A stretch of DNA of 64,000 nt from Mycobacterium sp. 155 (lineage in GTDB: Bacteria; Actinomycetota; Actinomycetes; Mycobacteriales; Mycobacteriaceae): positions 3,205,184-3,269,183 of the forward strand of contig NZ_KB892705.1 of NCBI RefSeq assembly GCF_000373905.1, given 5' to 3'. Every line of letters starts with the position of its first letter. The stretch's first letter is position 1. This document shows positions 12,150 through 25,739 of this stretch, piece by piece. The notes beneath the pieces are model-generated. The model searched no databases. It was not told the origin of the DNA and saw only the letters and a program-made list of their open reading frames with translations. A program made the translations under genes and the position numbers.

Positions 12150-12254
12150 GGAGAGCAAAAGAAAATCGCCCAAGCCATCATTTGCGACTCTTCGAGCTGG
12201 GTCCTGATAGCCGGTGAGGCCGGTGTAGGCAAGACGAGGCTCGCTCGCGCGTGC
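12150..12254 (+). pseudogene. Fragment encoding a Walker A segment (LuxR/AfsR-type ATPase remnant)
   Basis: Within the 198-bp gap between lpqL and the ABC permease, one plus-strand frame reads GEQKKIAQAI, then WVLIAGEAGVGKTRLARA. This is the N-terminal start of a signal-transduction ATPase of the LuxR/MalT or AfsR kind (Walker A codons at 12213-12236). The frame then runs into the antisense of the permease and shows no further ATPase motif. It is best read as a relic of a deleted regulator. A chance P-loop-like match cannot be excluded. Confidence 0.4.
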
Positions 12255-12294
12255 GTGGTCGTCGTGCAACGCCGGAGCCGATCCAGGGCCCCGA

Positions 12295-13053
12295 TCAGGC
12301 GTCGCGCTTGTTCAACACCACAACGGACGCGACGAACGCGACCGCAACCAGAGCCACGAAGTAGAGCAGCGAACCCGTTTCACCCCACGGGACGACATAG
12401 GTCGGGAACAGCCATTCCACGTCGAGGAAGCGGAACATGTTGGCGAACGGCAACCACGGGCCGAGCTGCACACCCGTGGATGGCAGGTTGCCCAGTAGCG
12501 GCTCGGCGACCAGCGGCCACAACAACAGCACCGCAACGGCACCGGCCGTGAAGCGCACCAGTGCGCCGACGGCGACCCCGAGCACCGCGGCGAGCGCGGC
12601 GTAGAGCGCAAAGCCTCCGGCCACCGACCAGGTCGCCGAATTGGCCGGCGACAGTTGTGAGCCCGCAACCGGTTCGGCGAACAATCGGGCCACCAGGATC
12701 GACGCCAGCACCATCACCAGCGCGCACACTGACGAAAATGACGCCGCGACAATCGCCTTCGCGATCAATATCCAGGTCCGGTTGGGTGTCGCCAGCAGCG
12801 TGGTGCGGATCAGCCCGGTGCGGTACTCACCCGTCACCGTCATCGACGCTAAGATCATCAGCACCGGCACACCGAACACCGCCACCCCCAGCGCGGCCTT
12901 ACCCGGCGCCAACGGCGCGTAACCATACGAAGTCCAACCCTGCAGGGCGGCCACACCAAGACTCAGTGCGGCCACCCCCAGTATCGACCACAATGGCGAG
13001 CGCGTGGTGGACAGTTTGATGCGTTCGGCGTCGAGCACCGCCAACGCGCTCAC
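12295..13053 (-). CDS. ABC-2 type transporter permease
   Basis: 252 aa. The N-terminus (ALAVLDAERIKLSTTRSP) is typical of ABC-2 permeases that pair with DrrA-like ATPases, and six hydrophobic segments follow. It starts inside the end of the ATPase gene (4-bp overlap), so the two subunits are probably made in equal amounts. It forms the membrane channel of an exporter with unknown substrate; such pairs commonly export antibiotics or lipids. It is the last gene of the pair, with a short gap holding an ATPase relic downstream. Confidence 0.9.
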   Translation of the reverse strand: MSALAVLDAERIKLSTTRSPLWSILGVAALSLGVAALQGWTSYGYAPLAPGKAALGVAVFGVPVLMILASMTVTGEYRTGLIRTTLLATPNRTWILIAKAIVAASFSSVCALVMVLASILVARLFAEPVAGSQLSPANSATWSVAGGFALYAALAAVLGVAVGALVRFTAGAVAVLLLWPLVAEPLLGNLPSTGVQLGPWLPFANMFRFLDVEWLFPTYVVPWGETGSLLYFVALVAVAFVASVVVLNKRDA

Positions 13054-13952
13054 GGATTGCCCGCCCGGTAGTCGACGGCATCATCGGTGAGTTTCAAATA
13101 CGCCTCCTCCAGAGAAGCCGCCTGCGTGCTCAATTCGTGCAACACGATCGAATTGCGGGCCGCCAGTTCCCCGATCACCTCGATGGCCGCACCGCACACC
13201 GTGAGCGCGTCGGCGTCCACGTCCGTCTGCAACCCGGCGTCGACGAGTACCTCGGCCAGGGTGTCCAACTGCGGACTGCGGACCCGAACGGTGTTGCCCG
13301 ACCCGCTGACAAATTCCGCGACCGTCGTCGACGCGATCAGCTTGCCCTGGCCGATCACCACCAACCGGTCTGCGGTGTGGGACATTTCGGCCAGCATATG
13401 GCTGGACACGAACACCGTGCGACCCTCGGCGGCCAGGCTACGCATCAGGCAGCGCACCCAGTGGATGCCTTCGGGATCCAGGCCGTTGACGGGCTCGTCG
13501 AACAACAGCACCGGCGGATCCCCAAGCAATGCCCCGGCAATGCCGAGCCGCTGACTCATGCCCATCGACAGCGTCCCCGCGGCCCGCTCGCCCACCGCTT
13601 CCAGCCCGACGGCTTCGAGCACCTCGTCGACGCGGGTCGCCGGGATCCGGTTGGCGGCGGCAATCCAGCGCAGGTGGTTGCGGGCGCTGCGGTTGGGGTG
13701 GACCTGACGCGCGTCGAGCAATGCACCGACAGTCCGCAGCGGATCGCGCAGCTCGCGGTATGGCTTGCCGCCGATGACGGCCGTGCCGGCGGTCGGACGG
13801 TCGAGGCCGAGGATCAGCCGCATGGTGGTGGTCTTGCCTGCGCCGTTGGGCCCGAGGAACCCCGTGACCACCCCCGCTTCGACGGTGAACGTCAGGTCGT
13901 CGACGGCACGTTGGGTTCCGTAGAGTTTGGTCAGCCCGGCGAGTTCGATCAT
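13050..13952 (-). CDS. ABC transporter ATP-binding protein (DrrA/CcmA-like)
   Basis: 300 aa. Walker A (GPNGAGKTTTMR, about residues 34-45), signature LSMGMSQRLG (the LS-GM-QR form usual in this subfamily), Walker B with catalytic Glu (VLLFDEPVNGLD) and the switch His (SSHMLAE) are all present. A C-terminal extension of about 90 residues carries the domain seen in drug-exporter ATPases. It energises the permease encoded immediately downstream. The gene is transcribed away from thiG, about 70 bp from its 3' end. Confidence 0.93.
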   Translation of the reverse strand: MIELAGLTKLYGTQRAVDDLTFTVEAGVVTGFLGPNGAGKTTTMRLILGLDRPTAGTAVIGGKPYRELRDPLRTVGALLDARQVHPNRSARNHLRWIAAANRIPATRVDEVLEAVGLEAVGERAAGTLSMGMSQRLGIAGALLGDPPVLLFDEPVNGLDPEGIHWVRCLMRSLAAEGRTVFVSSHMLAEMSHTADRLVVIGQGKLIASTTVAEFVSGSGNTVRVRSPQLDTLAEVLVDAGLQTDVDADALTVCGAAIEVIGELAARNSIVLHELSTQAASLEEAYLKLTDDAVDYRAGNP

Positions 13953-14023
13953 CGCCGTCCAGTATCCCTACCGCCCTGTGCCGCGGTCATCAGCCACACC
14001 TTCGCGAATGTGAGGCGAACCGA

Positions 14024-14971
<948 letters not shown>

Positions 14972-14975
<4 letters not shown>

Positions 14976-15976
14976 TTCGCTCCCACGCTCACCTCGAGCT
15001 CAGCCGCGATCCGCTCAGCGGTCCACGGTGCCAACAGAAATCCATTGCGGCCATGCCCCGCCGCCACCAGCGTGCGATCGTCGAGCCGTTCGACGACGGG
15101 CAATCCGTCGGGGGTCATCGGCCGCAGCCCGGCCGCGGTCTCGGCCAGCTCGTATTCACCGAGCGCCGGCAGCACCGCGCAGGCGTCGTCGAGCAGGTCG
15201 CGCACCCCGGTGACCACGGGTGCGGTGTCACGGCCGTGCTCGTACTGGGTGGCACCCACGACGACACCGTCGGCGCGTGGCACCAGATACACCGGACGGC
15301 CGTGCACACGGGCCCGGACCACCTGGCGCGGCACCGGCATGCAGCCGTTGCGCCACCTCAGCCGCAGCACCTCGCCCTTGACAGGCCGCACCGGCAGTCC
15401 CGGCCACAGCCGCGGCGCGTCGATGCCGTTGGCGATGACGCGCTGCTCGGCGGCGACCTCGTCGAGCGAGTCCACCGCAGGCGCCCACTGCACGCCCAGC
15501 CGCCGGCAGTGCGCGGTCAAGCCCTCGACCACCGCGCGGTTGTCCACCGCCAGCTCGGTCGTCGCCAGGAAACCGTGCCGGATGCCCTGGGCCAGCAACG
15601 GTTCCACGTCGCGGGCGGCCGTGGTCAGCTCTACCGGGTGCCCTTGGGCGGCCAACCATTCGGCGACGGTACGCAAATCGGCGACGTCGGCGCGGTCGAC
15701 GGCGACCACCAGCGATTGCCGTGCCGTGACCACCTCGGGCGGCAAACCATCCAGGAAGCTCGAATGCCACAACCGCAGCGATTCCAGGCCGATCTGCAGC
15801 AGCCGCTCCTCGCCGGGCCAGCCCTCGCTGTGCGGTGCAATCATGCCGCCGGCCACCCAGGATGCGCCACGCTCGGTGCTGGCATGCAGCGTCACCGACC
15901 AGCCGTCGAGGGCCGCCCGGCGGGCGACGGACAGCCCGATGACGCCGCCGCCGACGACAGCTAGTGCTGGACCCAT
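14972..15976 (-). CDS. thiO: Glycine oxidase ThiO
   Basis: 334 aa D-amino-acid-oxidase-fold flavoenzyme. It opens with the FAD motif VVGGGVIGLSVARRAALDG and ends with the family's C-terminal nucleotide contact GHGRNGFLLAPWTAERIA. It makes dehydroglycine (iminoacetate) from glycine for thiazole formation, the aerobic alternative to ThiH. It follows a second TPP riboswitch by a few bases and overlaps thiS, giving the compact thiO-thiS-thiG unit known from mycobacteria. Confidence 0.95.
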
Positions 15977-15982
15977 TTCTCC

Positions 15983-16066
15983 TCCCTACGCCGGCATGAC
16001 CCGGATCAGGTGTGACGGTAAGGGCTGGTACGTATGCCCACTCTCAGCCCCGTTCCCGGGACTCCC
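15983..16066 (-). promoter_or_regulatory. TPP riboswitch (THI element) upstream of thiO
   Basis: On the minus strand the conserved blocks appear in order: GGGGCTGAGAG, then ACACCTGATCCGGGTCATGCC, then GGCGTAGGGAGGAG. The last contains the ribosome-binding site six or so bases before the thiO ATG. The aptamer abuts the start codon, so thiamine pyrophosphate most likely blocks ribosome entry. The intervening P3 arm differs in sequence from the thiC copy, so the two are independent elements rather than a recent duplication. Confidence 0.95.
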
Positions 16067-16113
16067 GTGTTGCCAGTTCACCTTACTCGGCACGCAGGCA
16101 CTACCGTCGCGGT

Positions 16114-16785
16114 GTGCAAGAACCTACGGACCGCCTCGCCAACGCCGCGCTGTACCTGTGCACCGACGCCCGCCGCGAGCGCGGTGATCTCGCCGAATTC
16201 GCCGACGCCGCGCTGGCCGGCGGAGTGGATCTGATCCAGCTGCGCGACAAGGGCTCCGCCGGGGAACGACAGTTCGGCCCGTTGGAGGCGCGCCAGGAGC
16301 TCGACGCATTGGAGGTGCTGGCCGACGCGGCCCGCCGGCACGGCGCGCTGCTCGCCGTCAATGATCGCGCCGACATCGCGCTCGCGGCCGGGGCCGATGT
16401 GCTGCACCTGGGCCAGGACGATCTACCGCTGCCGATCGCACGCGGCATCATCGGGTCGCGTCCGGTGATCGGCCGTTCCACGCACGACGCCGACCAGGTG
16501 GCCGCGGCCATCGACGAACCCGTCGACTACTTCTGTGTCGGACCGTGCTGGCCGACCCCCACCAAGCCCGGACGTCCGGCCCCCGGGCTCGAGTTGGTAC
16601 GGAAAGCGGCAGCCCTGAACCCGGCCAAACCGTGGTTCGCGATCGGCGGCATCGACATCCAGCGGCTGCCCGAGGTGCTGGCGGCAGGCGCCCGCCGGGT
16701 CGTGGTGGTCCGGGCCATCACCGCGGCCGACGACCCACGGGCCGCCGCGGCGGAGCTGAAGTCCGCTCTTACTGAGAGTCGATGA
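16114..16785 (+). CDS. thiE: Thiamine-phosphate synthase ThiE
   Basis: 223 aa from GTG 16114, the same size as the M. tuberculosis enzyme; longer frames would read through the riboswitch. TIM-barrel motifs are clear: [35 protein letters not shown] and GRSTHDADQ, followed by [18 protein letters not shown] and FAIGGI. It joins HMP-PP to thiazole phosphate. It is divergent from thiO and not itself downstream of a riboswitch on its strand. Its 3' end overlaps the convergent mutT3 by 17 bp. Confidence 0.96.
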   Translation: MQEPTDRLANAALYLCTDARRERGDLAEFADAALAGGVDLIQLRDKGSAGERQFGPLEARQELDALEVLADAARRHGALLAVNDRADIALAAGADVLHLGQDDLPLPIARGIIGSRPVIGRSTHDADQVAAAIDEPVDYFCVGPCWPTPTKPGRPAPGLELVRKAAALNPAKPWFAIGGIDIQRLPEVLAAGARRVVVVRAITAADDPRAAAAELKSALTESR

Positions 16786-17332
16786 TCAGCAGCGGGATGG
16801 TCGCGGTGACCTCTCGCAGCCGCTGCCAACTGGCCGCGAAACCGGGGTGCAACGGCAGCTCTGCCACCTGAGCCTCGGCCACCCAGCGCAGCTCGGAACT
16901 CTCCCGGTTCGGGATGGTTTCCAACGGTTCGGACGCGTCGGCGATCACGGTGGTGTAGGTCCAGCTGGTGCCGCCGGTGCCGGCCACCTCGGCCGTCACG
17001 ACGGTGGTGCGAACGATCAATTGGGCGCCGGACAGGCCGGTTTCCTCGTGCGCCTCGCGCACCGCAGCCTGCTCGGCGGTCTCATGACTGTCCCGGGCGC
17101 CGCCGGGCAGCGCCCACGTCCCACCCTGGTGACTCCACGGGGCGCGGTGCTGCAGCAACACCGCGGCGGAACCGTCCGGCCAGGGTGCGCGCAGCAGCAG
17201 GCCGGCCGCGCCGTGACGGCCCCAGAACCGGGTGCCGCCGTCGGACACCACCCAGCCGTCCCCGTCGCCTCGCACCCGTACAGGATAGGTAACGTGGCCG
17301 GCTTCGGCGGTTGTCGATTCCGGGCGAGCCAT
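16769..17332 (-). CDS. mutT3: Nudix hydrolase MutT3
   Basis: 187 aa from ATG 17332. The full Nudix box (GX5EX7REUXEEXGU) is present as [11 protein letters not shown] followed by [10 protein letters not shown]. It is the positional match of Rv0413 mutT3, next to glnX and thiE as in M. tuberculosis. The family removes oxidised or otherwise unwanted nucleotides; studies on the mycobacterial enzyme point to 8-oxo-dGTP-type substrates. It is divergent from glnX, with a TAnnnT-type -10 on each strand in the 70-bp gap. Confidence 0.9.
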   Translation of the reverse strand: MARPESTTAEAGHVTYPVRVRGDGDGWVVSDGGTRFWGRHGAAGLLLRAPWPDGSAAVLLQHRAPWSHQGGTWALPGGARDSHETAEQAAVREAHEETGLSGAQLIVRTTVVTAEVAGTGGTSWTYTTVIADASEPLETIPNRESSELRWVAEAQVAELPLHPGFAASWQRLREVTATIPLLIIDSQ

Positions 17333-17402
17333 CCCCCGAACTCTTAGAATTCTTTTATAGAGTTGGCACAGCCGTACGACAGCCGGAAAGGTCCTCGCGC
17401 AG

Positions 17403-18722
17403 GTGACTGTGGAGTTGGCACATCCGTCGACCGAGCCGCTCGCGTCCCGGTCGCCGACGACGCCTGCCCATCCGCGCTGGTGGTTCCTGTGGACGACCCC
17501 GGGACGCATCCTGACCATCGGGCTGGTGTTGGCGGCTCTGGTCATCGCGAGCGCCTTCGCCACCTCGACGACCATCAACCATCGCCAGCAGGCGCTGACC
17601 ATGGTGCTCGACCACACCGAACCACTGGCGTTCGCCGCCGGACAGCTTTACACGACGCTGTCGGTGGCCGACGCCGCCGCGGCCACCGCGTTCATCTCCG
17701 GCGCCGAGCCGCGTGACGTGCGGCAGCGCTACGAACAAGCGATCACCGACGCATCCGTCGCGGTCACCCGGGCCTCGAGCGGCCTCACCGATGAACCGCT
17801 GGTCCAGCTGCTGGGCCGCATCAACGCCCGGCTCGCCGTGTACACCGGACTGGTGGAAACCGCCCGTACGAACAACCGGGCGGGCAATCCGGTCGGGTCG
17901 TCGTACCTGTCCGAGGCCTCGTCGCTGATGCAGTCGCAGATCCTGCCCGACGCCCAGCGGCTCTACGAGCAGACCTCGGCCCGGGTCGACGCCGAGACCA
18001 CGGCCTCGACCCGGATCCCGGCGCCGGTGGTGCTGGTGGTGCTGGCGACGTTGATGTTCGGGGCGTTCGCCAACCGCTGGCTGGCGCGACGTACGCGGCG
18101 CCGGGTAAATGTCGGGTTCGTCGCGGGCGGGATGGCCGTACTGATCATGCTGATCTGGGTGATGACGGCGCTGGTGATCTCCACGTCGGACAGCCGCAGC
18201 GCAAAGGACACCGCCGCCGATTCACTCAAGACCGTGACCAACCTCGCCATCACCGCTCAGCAGGCCCGCGCCGACGAAACCCTGGCGCTGATCCGCCGCG
18301 GCGACGAGAGCGTGCGTAAGCAGTCCTACTACCAGCGCATCGACACGATGCAACAGCAACTGGCGGCCTACCTGGGCCGCGATACCGGCATGGACAAAAC
18401 CGATCTGGCCGACGCCGACCAGCTGCTGACCCGGTGGCGCGCCGCCGACGATCGGATCAACGCCTACATCGCCGTCGGCAATTACCAGGCCGCCACCCAG
18501 GTGGCGCTCGGCACCAGCGAGGACGATTCGACCCCGGCTTTCGACAAGCTCGACGAGGCGTTGTCGAAGGGCATCCAGCAGAGCCGCAACCAGTTGCGCA
18601 ACGACATCGTCAACGCCCGCCGCGTGCTCTCCGGCGCGACCGTCGGCGCCGCCGTGTTGAGCGTGGCTGCCGCGGTGGCGGTGGCGTTGGGCCTGTGGCC
18701 ACGACTCAGTGAGTATCGGTAA
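17403..18722 (+). CDS. glnX: Membrane sensor relay protein GlnX
   Basis: 439 aa, identical in length to the M. tuberculosis protein (Rv0412c). It has four hydrophobic helices (about residues 38-60, 200-218, 235-258 and near the C-terminus) with two extracytoplasmic helical segments, like a chemoreceptor-type sensor without its signalling domain. In mycobacteria GlnX passes the aspartate/glutamate signal from lipoprotein GlnH to kinase PknG. The GTG start has a GGAAAGG ribosome site, and a TAGAGT -10 lies at 17358-17363. glnH follows after 6 bp. Confidence 0.94.
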   Translation: MTVELAHPSTEPLASRSPTTPAHPRWWFLWTTPGRILTIGLVLAALVIASAFATSTTINHRQQALTMVLDHTEPLAFAAGQLYTTLSVADAAAATAFISGAEPRDVRQRYEQAITDASVAVTRASSGLTDEPLVQLLGRINARLAVYTGLVETARTNNRAGNPVGSSYLSEASSLMQSQILPDAQRLYEQTSARVDAETTASTRIPAPVVLVVLATLMFGAFANRWLARRTRRRVNVGFVAGGMAVLIMLIWVMTALVISTSDSRSAKDTAADSLKTVTNLAITAQQARADETLALIRRGDESVRKQSYYQRIDTMQQQLAAYLGRDTGMDKTDLADADQLLTRWRAADDRINAYIAVGNYQAATQVALGTSEDDSTPAFDKLDEALSKGIQQSRNQLRNDIVNARRVLSGATVGAAVLSVAAAVAVALGLWPRLSEYR

Positions 18723-18728
18723 GCGCCA

Positions 18729-21958
<3,230 letters not shown>

Positions 21959-22054
21959 ACTGACGCGACGCCCGTGGTCGGAGCCGGCCGGCGCCCGCTG
22001 GGATTTTGTAACCACCTGCCACATCAGTCACTGTTCGCAAACCATGGACGTTGC

Positions 22055-22089
22055 GCCCGGCTGTTAGCGACAAAGTCGCGGAAATCGCC
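22055..22089 (+). repeat. 35-bp intergenic repeat, copy 1 (plus orientation)
   Basis: This element begins GCCCGGCTGTTAGCGACAAA and ends in AGTCGCGGAAATCGCC. It contains the hairpin core GCGAC-aaa-GTCGC. Copy 3 is its reverse complement with a single mismatch over 35 bp, and copy 2 is a partial plus-strand version. Together they dominate the 455-bp gap between the convergent pknG and ackA genes, in which I find no gene. Confidence 0.9.
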
Positions 22090-22180
22090 TCAGCTGCAAC
22101 GCTGTTCACTGCGGCACCGCGGTGCGAATCTCACCGGAACCGGCAGTCACGGCAGCCACATCAACACCGAAATATGCTGT

Positions 22181-22205
22181 GCCCGACTGTTATCGACTTT
22201 GTCGC
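22181..22205 (+). repeat. Intergenic repeat, copy 2 (partial, core loop inverted)
   Basis: It reads GCCCGACTGTTATCGACTTT then GTCGC. This is the first 25 bases of copy 1 with two substitutions and the AAA loop of the hairpin replaced by TTT. The downstream half of the element is missing, so it is a truncated or diverged copy. Confidence 0.75.
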
Positions 22206-22310
22206 TCGCAGCGCGGGCACGTAACCAGTGAGGCTGAGTCGTTCTTATGGTGCCTGTGTGGAGCGCGAGATTGACTCACGCGATACGCACGATACCAGCG
22301 ATATTGATGT

Positions 22311-22345
22311 GGCGATTTCCGCGACTTTGTCGCTAACAGGCGGGC
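22311..22345 (-). repeat. 35-bp intergenic repeat, copy 3 (minus orientation)
   Basis: On the minus strand it reads GCCCGCCTGTTAGCGACAAA and then AGTCGCGGAAATCGCC, identical to copy 1 except for one base. With copy 1 it forms a long inverted repeat around a spacer of about 220 bp, which could fold into a cruciform or a long RNA stem at the ends of both flanking genes. Confidence 0.9.
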
Positions 22346-22413
22346 AACTCGAGTCCCCTTTCCAGAGCCGGGACGGATGTGACTGATGTGACTCCGTCGA
22401 GAATCGTCCACCG

Positions 22414-23613
22414 CTAGGCGGATCGGACCACCTGCGCACAGGCGCGGGCGATGGCCAGTTCCTCGTCGGTCGGAATCACCAGCACGGTGACCGGTGACGA
22501 TGGCGTCGAGATGCGCCGGGCATCCCGCGACGGGCTCTCGTTCAGTTCCGGATCGAGTTCGATACCCAGCGTTGCCAATCCGCTCAACGCGTCCCGCCGC
22601 ACGGCCGCGTCGTTCTCCCCCACGCCTGCGGTGAAGCTGATGATGTCGGTGGTTCCCAGCACCGCCAGGTATGCCCCGACATACTTTCGCAACCGGTGGA
22701 TGTACACGTCGTACGCCAATTGCGCTGCGTTGTCGCCGGTTTCGATCAGCTGGTGCAGCTTACGGAAGTCGTTCTGACCGCTGAGGCCCAGGAGCCCGGA
22801 CCGGCGGTTGAGCATGGTGTCGATATCCTCGATGCTCATATCCGCCGTCCGGCACAGGTAACCGACGATACCCGGATCGATGTCGCCGCTGCGGGTGCCC
22901 ATCACGAGCCCCTCCAGCGGCGTGAGCCCCATGGAGGTGTCGACGGCGCGGCCACCGCTGACCGCCGACGCCGACGCGCCGTTACCAAGGTGCAGCACAA
23001 TCTGGTTCACCGAATCGTAGGGCCGTCCCATGAACTCGGCGGCCTGTCGGCTCACGTATTCATGCGAAGTGCCGTGGAACCCGTAGCGCCGGATGTGCCA
23101 CCGCTCGGCAACCTCACGCTCGATAGCGTAGGTCGCCGCAGCGGCAGGAAGATCGTGGAAGAACGCGGTGTCGAACACCGCGATGTGCGGTACGTCGGGC
23201 AGGATGCGCCGGGCTACCTCGATACCGACCACTGCGGGCGGATTGTGCAGCGGGGCAAGGGGAGCCAGTTCCTCGAGCTTGGACATCATCGCGTCATCGA
23301 TCACAGCGGGTCGGTAGAACGTCTTGCCGCCGTGCACCACCCGATGCCCGACCGCCACCAGCGCGAGATCGTCGAGGCGCAACCCCGCCTCGGCAGACAG
23401 CTCGAACGCCAGCCGCAACGCCGCCTCATGATCGGCGATCCGACCTTCACGACGCAATGTGCGGTCGCCGACCTTCAACGTGGCCGTCGACGAATCCTCA
23501 CCGATACGCTCCACGATTCCGTCCGCAAGCTGCTGCCCTGAATCAGGTTGGATGAGTTGGTATTTCACTGACGACGAGCCGGAGTTGATCACCAATACGG
23601 TGTCCGTCATCAT
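22414..23613 (-). CDS. ackA: Acetate kinase AckA
   Basis: 399 aa. The phosphotransferase signature is at the N-terminus ([16 protein letters not shown]), followed by the acetokinase pattern [11 protein letters not shown] and the [23 protein letters not shown] loop. It interconverts acetyl phosphate and acetate with ATP. The start overlaps the end of pta (ATGATG; either Met is possible), giving a coupled pta-ackA pathway for acetate overflow and re-assimilation. The downstream gap holds the 35-bp repeats. Confidence 0.97.
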   Translation of the reverse strand: MMTDTVLVINSGSSSVKYQLIQPDSGQQLADGIVERIGEDSSTATLKVGDRTLRREGRIADHEAALRLAFELSAEAGLRLDDLALVAVGHRVVHGGKTFYRPAVIDDAMMSKLEELAPLAPLHNPPAVVGIEVARRILPDVPHIAVFDTAFFHDLPAAAATYAIEREVAERWHIRRYGFHGTSHEYVSRQAAEFMGRPYDSVNQIVLHLGNGASASAVSGGRAVDTSMGLTPLEGLVMGTRSGDIDPGIVGYLCRTADMSIEDIDTMLNRRSGLLGLSGQNDFRKLHQLIETGDNAAQLAYDVYIHRLRKYVGAYLAVLGTTDIISFTAGVGENDAAVRRDALSGLATLGIELDPELNESPSRDARRISTPSSPVTVLVIPTDEELAIARACAQVVRSA

Positions 23614-25688
23614 GACACCCCTTGCGCCTGGATCGCCGTGATCGCGACCGTGTTGACAATGTCCTCGACCAGCGCACCCCGCGAGAGGTCGTTGACGGGC
23701 TTGTTCAGGCCCTGCAGCACCGGGCCGATCGCGATGGCACCTGCCGATCTTTGCACCGCCTTGTAGGTGTTGTTGCCGGTATTGAGGTCCGGGAAGATCA
23801 GCACCGTGGCCCGTCCGGCCACCGGGGAGTCCGGCATCTTCGTGATCGCCACCGACGGCTCCACGGCCGCGTCGTACTGGATCGGCCCCTCGACCAGCAG
23901 ATCCGGTTCGCGTTGGCGCACCAATTCCGTTGCCACCCTGACCTTATCGACATCAGCACCGGTACCCGAGGTCCCCGTCGAATACGACAGCATGGCCACG
24001 CGCGGCTCGATGCCGAACTGCGCGGCGGTGCGGGCCGACGATATCGCGATGTCGGCCAGCTGCTCGGAGGTGGGATCCGGCACGATCGCGCAGTCACCGT
24101 AGGCCAGCACCTTGTCGGCCAGGCACATGAGGAAGATGCTGGATACCGTCGAAATGCCGGGGGCCGTTCGGATGATCTCGAACGCCGGCCGCACGGTGTG
24201 CGCGGTGGTGTGCGCCGCTCCCGACACCATGCCGTCCACCATGTTGTTGTGCACCAGCATGGTGCCGAAATACGAGACGTCGTGGATGGTTTCGCGGGCC
24301 TGTTCGAAGGTGATGCCCTTCTTGCGGCGCAGTTCGGCGTACTGCTCGGCGAAGCGATCACACAGCTCGCTGGTGCGCGGATCGAGGACGACGGCCGCGT
24401 CGATGTCCACCCCGAGTTCGGCTGCCCGGGAACGGATCTGACTTTCCTCGCCGAGGATGGTCAGGTGGGCTACGCTGCGCCGCAGCAGCCGGCCCGCAGC
24501 CTTGAGGATGCGGTCGTCGGTGCCCTCGGGCAGCACGATGCGCTTGCGGTCGGAGCGAGCCCGGTCGAGGAGCTGGTAGGTGAACATCTGCGGCGTGGTC
24601 ACCGCCGGAATCGGGATGGTCAGCTGCGCCAGCAGATCGCCGACGTCGACGTAGCGGTCCATCAGGGCCAGCGCGGTGTCGATCTTGCGCTGCGACTTCG
24701 CGGTCACGCGACCGCGCGCGCCGGCCACGCGGCTGGCGGTCTCGAACGTGCCGTACTTGGTGGTCACGATCGGCAGCCGCAGCCCCAGTCCCTCCACCAA
24801 CGAGGCGATGGCCGGATGCAGATCGAGTCCGCCGTTGAGGATGATGCACGACAGCGACGGAAACCCTTCGGCGGCATGGGCACTCACCACGGCCAAGACC
24901 ACGTCGGACCGATCGCCCGGTGTCACCACCGCGACACCCTCGGTCAGCCGCTCCAGCACGTGCTCGGCCGTCATACCCGCAACGAGCACGCCCATCACCT
25001 CACGGGACAGCAGCTGCGGGTCGCCGGCGATCACCGTACCGTCCACCGCTACCTGCAGTTCAGCCACCGACGGTGCGACGAGCAGAGGCTCCTCTGGCAA
25101 TACATAGGCGGGAGTGCCGAGCGGTTTGAGGGCCTCGGCCACCGCGGTCATCTGCGCCGGGTCGCACCGGTTGGCGACCACCGCCGCGGCGTGAGCATGT
25201 TGATGGCTCAACTCGGCCAGGCACACCTCGACGACGTGCGCGACCTCCTCGGGTGTGCGGTCGGCGGCCTTGACGGCGAGCACCACCGGTGCACCCAGGT
25301 TCACCGCAATGCGCGCGTTCATGCTGAGCTCGCTGGGCGTGGCGATGTCGGTGTAGTCGCTGCCGACTATCAGGACCGCGTCGCACCGGTTGGCGACGCG
25401 GTGGAAACGGTCGACGATGTCGGTGATCGCTGCGTCGGGGTCCTCGTGCACATGCTGGTAGTCGACCCCGACACAGTCTTCGTACGGCAATCCGGCCGTG
25501 GTGCCGGCCAGCAGCAGTTCGAGGATGTAGTCACGGTCCTCGCCCAACCGAGCGATGGGCCGGAACACTCCGACCCGGGGCACGGTCGCGGCCAGCCGGT
25601 GCAGGATCCCCAGCGCAATGGTCGACTTACCGGTATCCCCTTCAGGCGATGCTACGTAGATCGCGGTCGCGATGTTCCCATCCGGCAC
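23610..25688 (-). CDS. pta: Phosphate acetyltransferase Pta (three-domain form)
   Basis: 692 aa from GTG 25688, close to the M. tuberculosis length of 690; a start 42 bp farther upstream would add residues not typical of the family. Order: an N-terminal P-loop dethiobiotin-synthetase-like domain ([14 protein letters not shown]), a middle DRTGG domain, and a C-terminal phosphotransacetylase domain ([20 protein letters not shown] through [17 protein letters not shown]). It converts acetyl-CoA and phosphate to acetyl phosphate. It lies 51 bp downstream of fgd1 and may share its transcript. Confidence 0.96.
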   Translation of the reverse strand: MPDGNIATAIYVASPEGDTGKSTIALGILHRLAATVPRVGVFRPIARLGEDRDYILELLLAGTTAGLPYEDCVGVDYQHVHEDPDAAITDIVDRFHRVANRCDAVLIVGSDYTDIATPSELSMNARIAVNLGAPVVLAVKAADRTPEEVAHVVEVCLAELSHQHAHAAAVVANRCDPAQMTAVAEALKPLGTPAYVLPEEPLLVAPSVAELQVAVDGTVIAGDPQLLSREVMGVLVAGMTAEHVLERLTEGVAVVTPGDRSDVVLAVVSAHAAEGFPSLSCIILNGGLDLHPAIASLVEGLGLRLPIVTTKYGTFETASRVAGARGRVTAKSQRKIDTALALMDRYVDVGDLLAQLTIPIPAVTTPQMFTYQLLDRARSDRKRIVLPEGTDDRILKAAGRLLRRSVAHLTILGEESQIRSRAAELGVDIDAAVVLDPRTSELCDRFAEQYAELRRKKGITFEQARETIHDVSYFGTMLVHNNMVDGMVSGAAHTTAHTVRPAFEIIRTAPGISTVSSIFLMCLADKVLAYGDCAIVPDPTSEQLADIAISSARTAAQFGIEPRVAMLSYSTGTSGTGADVDKVRVATELVRQREPDLLVEGPIQYDAAVEPSVAITKMPDSPVAGRATVLIFPDLNTGNNTYKAVQRSAGAIAIGPVLQGLNKPVNDLSRGALVEDIVNTVAITAIQAQGVS

Positions 25689-25739
25689 CGCTCCAGCATT
25701 CCCTAGACCAAGACACTTCCGCCAGCGCAACGGTGACCG

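Noticed and set aside
12114..12551. A 145-codon plus-strand gene across the lpqL-ABC permease gap
   Set aside because: Only the first part resembles an ATPase; the rest is antisense of the permease with Arg/Pro-rich composition, so I kept just the short remnant.
13050..13952. ABC ATPase signature reads LSMGMSQ instead of LSGGQ
   Set aside because: LS-x-GM-x-QR forms are normal in DrrA-like exporter ATPases, so this is not evidence of inactivation.
21959..22413. Small genes in the pknG-ackA gap
   Set aside because: Short open frames there are built from the repeat copies and have no ribosome site or recognisable protein.
23622..25706. Long open frame of about 690 codons opposite pta, and similar long frames opposite dnaK, dnaJ1, lpqL and clpB
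   Set aside because: They mirror real genes in a GC-rich genome, show low-complexity Arg/Gly/His composition and no domain; the opposite-strand genes are unmistakable.
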